A stretch of DNA of 16,030 nt, from positions 58,565-74,594 of the forward strand of contig NZ_PKIZ01000002.1 in the NCBI RefSeq assembly GCF_002847825.1, read 5' to 3'. Below are positions 14,795-16,030 of this stretch, in pieces (within the stretch, counting starts at the first letter, position 1; every line of letters starts with the position of its first letter). This DNA is from Kytococcus schroeteri (GTDB lineage Bacteria > Actinomycetota > Actinomycetes > Actinomycetales > Dermatophilaceae). The notes under the pieces were generated by a model. The model ran no database searches and had not been told where the DNA came from. It was given only the letters and a program-made list of their open reading frames with translations. The translations under genes were made by a program, and so were the position numbers.

Positions 14795-14818
14795 GGCGCG
14801 ACCCCACCCGTCGCGGTA

Positions 14819-14848
14819 TCGCTGCCCACGTACTAGCGTGGGCAGCGA
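14819..14848. promoter_or_regulatory. Palindrome between the dehydratase gene and sodN
   Basis: Perfect 12-bp arms, TCGCTGCCCACG (14819-14830) and CGTGGGCAGCGA (14837-14848), around TACTAG. It begins 25 bases after the dehydratase stop and ends 26 bases before the sodN ATG. The centre contains the only plausible -10 for sodN (TACTAG, or TAGCGT at 14834-14839), so it could be an operator over the promoter. As a hairpin it could equally terminate the upstream gene. It does not resemble the TTGCAA-type Nur box described in Streptomyces. Confidence 0.6.
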
Positions 14849-14874
14849 CGAACCCTCCCGCGAAAGGTTGTGAC

Positions 14875-15285
14875 ATGATCTCCCGCTTTGTCGCCCCCAC
14901 CCTCGAGGTCAGCGCCCACTGCGACCTGCCCTGCGGCGTCTACGACCCCGCCCAGGCCCGCATCGAGGCCGAGTCCATCAAGGGCATCATCGCCAAGGTC
15001 GACGGCGAGAAGGCCGGTGACGCCGACTTCCGCACCCGCGCCATCATCATCAAGGAGCAGCGCGCCGAGCTCGTGAAGCACCACCTCTGGGTGCTGTGGA
15101 CCGACTACTTCAAGCCGCCGCACTTCGAGAAGTACCCCCAGCTGCACCAGCTGGTCAACGAGGCCACCAAGCTCGCCGGTGCCTCCGGCGCCAAGGGTGC
15201 GCTGGACGCCGAGGTGGCCGACCAGCTGCTGGCCAAGATCGACGAGATCGCCGAGATCTTCTGGGAGACCAAGAAGGAGGCCTGA
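14875..15285 (+). CDS. sodN: Nickel superoxide dismutase (Ni-SOD)
   Basis: Precursor of 136 residues of the cytoplasmic nickel enzyme that dismutates superoxide to oxygen and hydrogen peroxide. A 14-residue propeptide (MISRFVAPTLEVSA) precedes the nickel hook HCDLPCGVY (15-23). After cleavage, His15, Cys16 and Cys20 become His1, Cys2 and Cys6, the nickel ligands. The rest (EQRAELVKHHLWVLWTDYF, KPPHFEKYPQLHQLVNE, IFWETKK at the end) follows the family closely. The protein forms a hexamer of four-helix bundles. The ATG has GAAAGG 7 bases upstream. The propeptide needs a protease, and the sodX candidate lies 2.6 kb upstream on the same strand. Transcription is probably its own, given the palindrome in front and the terminator behind. 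Confidence 0.97.
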   Translation: MISRFVAPTLEVSAHCDLPCGVYDPAQARIEAESIKGIIAKVDGEKAGDADFRTRAIIIKEQRAELVKHHLWVLWTDYFKPPHFEKYPQLHQLVNEATKLAGASGAKGALDAEVADQLLAKIDEIAEIFWETKKEA

Positions 15286-15302
15286 GCCACTTCCTCCCCT
15301 GC

Positions 15303-15337
15303 CCGAGGGCGTCACCGGTCACCGGTGGCGCCCTCGG
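15303..15337. terminator. Terminator between convergent sodN and the HD-domain gene
   Basis: A 9-bp stem (15303-15311 with 15329-15337), a T-G pair, then a 5-bp stem (15313-15317 with 15323-15327) closing a 5-base loop. It lies 17 bases after the sodN stop and 19 bases beyond the stop of the converging gene, so it may serve both strands. Confidence 0.8.
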
Positions 15338-15356
15338 CGCGTGCGGGGTCGGTCGC

Positions 15357-16030
15357 TCAGTCCTCCCGCAGGCCACGCACCACCCGACGGGCGATGGCGA
15401 CCACCTCGGGGTCGAACTCGTAGCCCTGCTGCATCGAGATGCGGGACATGGCGCGCTTCAGGGCCTCCGGGGTACGACGGCCACCGGCGTAGTCGTCCAC
15501 GGCGTTGGCGACCTTGAGGATTCGGGCGGCCCGGGGGACATCCGCGCGGTAGGTCACGTGATCGATGAAGGGGTGCGCCTGGTGCCGCAGGGCGTCGATG
15601 ACCGGCGCGTCCTCCGGCATCTCGGCGGCGATCTCCGCCGAGCGGGCCGCGATGCGCTGCTGGTCCAGGGGCGCCAGGAGGCTCGTGCTCCCGTCGGTGA
15701 TGCGGGTGTTGAGGGACACCAGTCCGACGTCATGGATGAGGCCCGCCCGCCGGAGCTGGTCGCGTTCCACGGCGGAGAGGCCCAGGGAGGCGGCGATGCC
15801 CACGGCCACCTCGGCCACGCGCTGGCCGTGCCCGTCCCGGGTGTACCCACCCACGTCAGGGAGGCGTGAGAGGGCCGTGACCGTCTCCTGCGCCACGGCC
15901 AGCGCGCGGTGGCGCCCCTGCAGGGCGGCCGCGATGTTGAGCAGGGGTGCCAGGGCGAGCGGGGCGAACCACCAGCCCACCGGGGGCACCCCGGCGATGA
16001 GGGCCGCGGCGGTGGCCGCCATGCTCAGCG
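15357..16030 (-). CDS. Membrane-associated HD-domain phosphohydrolase-like protein (5' end outside window)
   Basis: The visible part is about 224 residues and stays open to the window edge. It begins with a hydrophobic stretch (AATAAALIAGVPP, WWFAPLALAPLLNIAAAL), probably the last membrane segments of a longer N-terminal domain, so the ATG at 16022 is likely internal. An HD domain follows, with HGQRVAEVAVGIAASLGL and then the metal-binding pair in GLIHDVGLVSLN (His at 15732-15734, Asp at 15729-15731) and a later KVANAVDDY that supplies the usual distal Asp. The spacing recalls HD-GYP cyclic-di-GMP phosphodiesterases, but the HHE and GYP signatures are missing: the matching stretch reads RHQAHPFIDHVTYRADVP. 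It is therefore a diverged HD-GYP-like protein with uncertain substrate. Confidence 0.72.
   Translation of the reverse strand, partial: LSMAATAAALIAGVPPVGWWFAPLALAPLLNIAAALQGRHRALAVAQETVTALSRLPDVGGYTRDGHGQRVAEVAVGIAASLGLSAVERDQLRRAGLIHDVGLVSLNTRITDGSTSLLAPLDQQRIAARSAEIAAEMPEDAPVIDALRHQAHPFIDHVTYRADVPRAARILKVANAVDDYAGGRRTPEALKRAMSRISMQQGYEFDPEVVAIARRVVRGLRED

Noticed and set aside
12943..15285. A long plus-strand frame ending in the Ni-SOD sequence, suggesting a fusion
   Set aside because: The part before 14875 is the dehydratase gene read out of frame. Only the last 136 codons from ATG 14875, with their own ribosome-binding site, are real.

Overview
The window is chromosomal DNA from a high-GC actinobacterium. 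Three things support this: strong G/C bias at third codon positions, frequent GTG starts, and a set of actinobacterial genes (a Kgd-type fused 2-oxoglutarate dehydrogenase/decarboxylase, nickel superoxide dismutase with its maturation protease, and rho with an Arg/Gly/Asp-rich insertion after its N-terminal domain). The content fits Micrococcales (for example the Dermacoccaceae or Intrasporangiaceae), but the genus cannot be fixed from this window.

Layout. (1) 1-2419, minus strand: the 5' part of rho, a 337-bp gap, and argS, which ends in a strong hairpin. (2) 2420-2640: a short divergent promoter region, then tRNA-Arg(CCG) on the plus strand with its terminator. (3) 2709-3904: a single gene for a DUF559 endonuclease-like protein, bracketed by two near-identical long perfect palindromes. 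This is the most unusual structure in the window. (4) 4048-5928: a two-gene ABC exporter operon (ATPase plus membrane permease) with its terminator. (5) 6083-11167: kgd followed by an overlapping or adjacent GNAT acetyltransferase gene and a terminator hairpin. (6) 11212-12233: an SGNH-hydrolase-like gene that has lost its catalytic residues, overlapping sodX by four bases. (7) 12350-14794: a stand-alone phosphomannose-isomerase-type cupin and a membrane-anchored nucleotide-sugar 4,6-dehydratase of the CapD/WbpM type. (8) 14875-15337: sodN with a palindrome in front and a terminator behind. (9) 15357-16030, minus strand: the 3' part of a membrane-associated HD-domain protein.

How the genes work together. 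ArgRS and one of its tRNA substrates are transcribed divergently from about 108 bp. SodX is expected to remove the 14-residue propeptide of SodN so that the new N-terminal His can bind nickel; the two genes share a neighbourhood but are separated by the two sugar genes. The cupin and the dehydratase fit cell-surface polysaccharide synthesis. Kgd acts in the TCA cycle.

The main leads are the palindrome-bracketed DUF559 unit, including a compensated base-pair change between its two palindromes; the SGNH pseudoenzyme; the absence of lysA-hom-thrC-thrB between argS and rho; and the palindrome at the sodN promoter.
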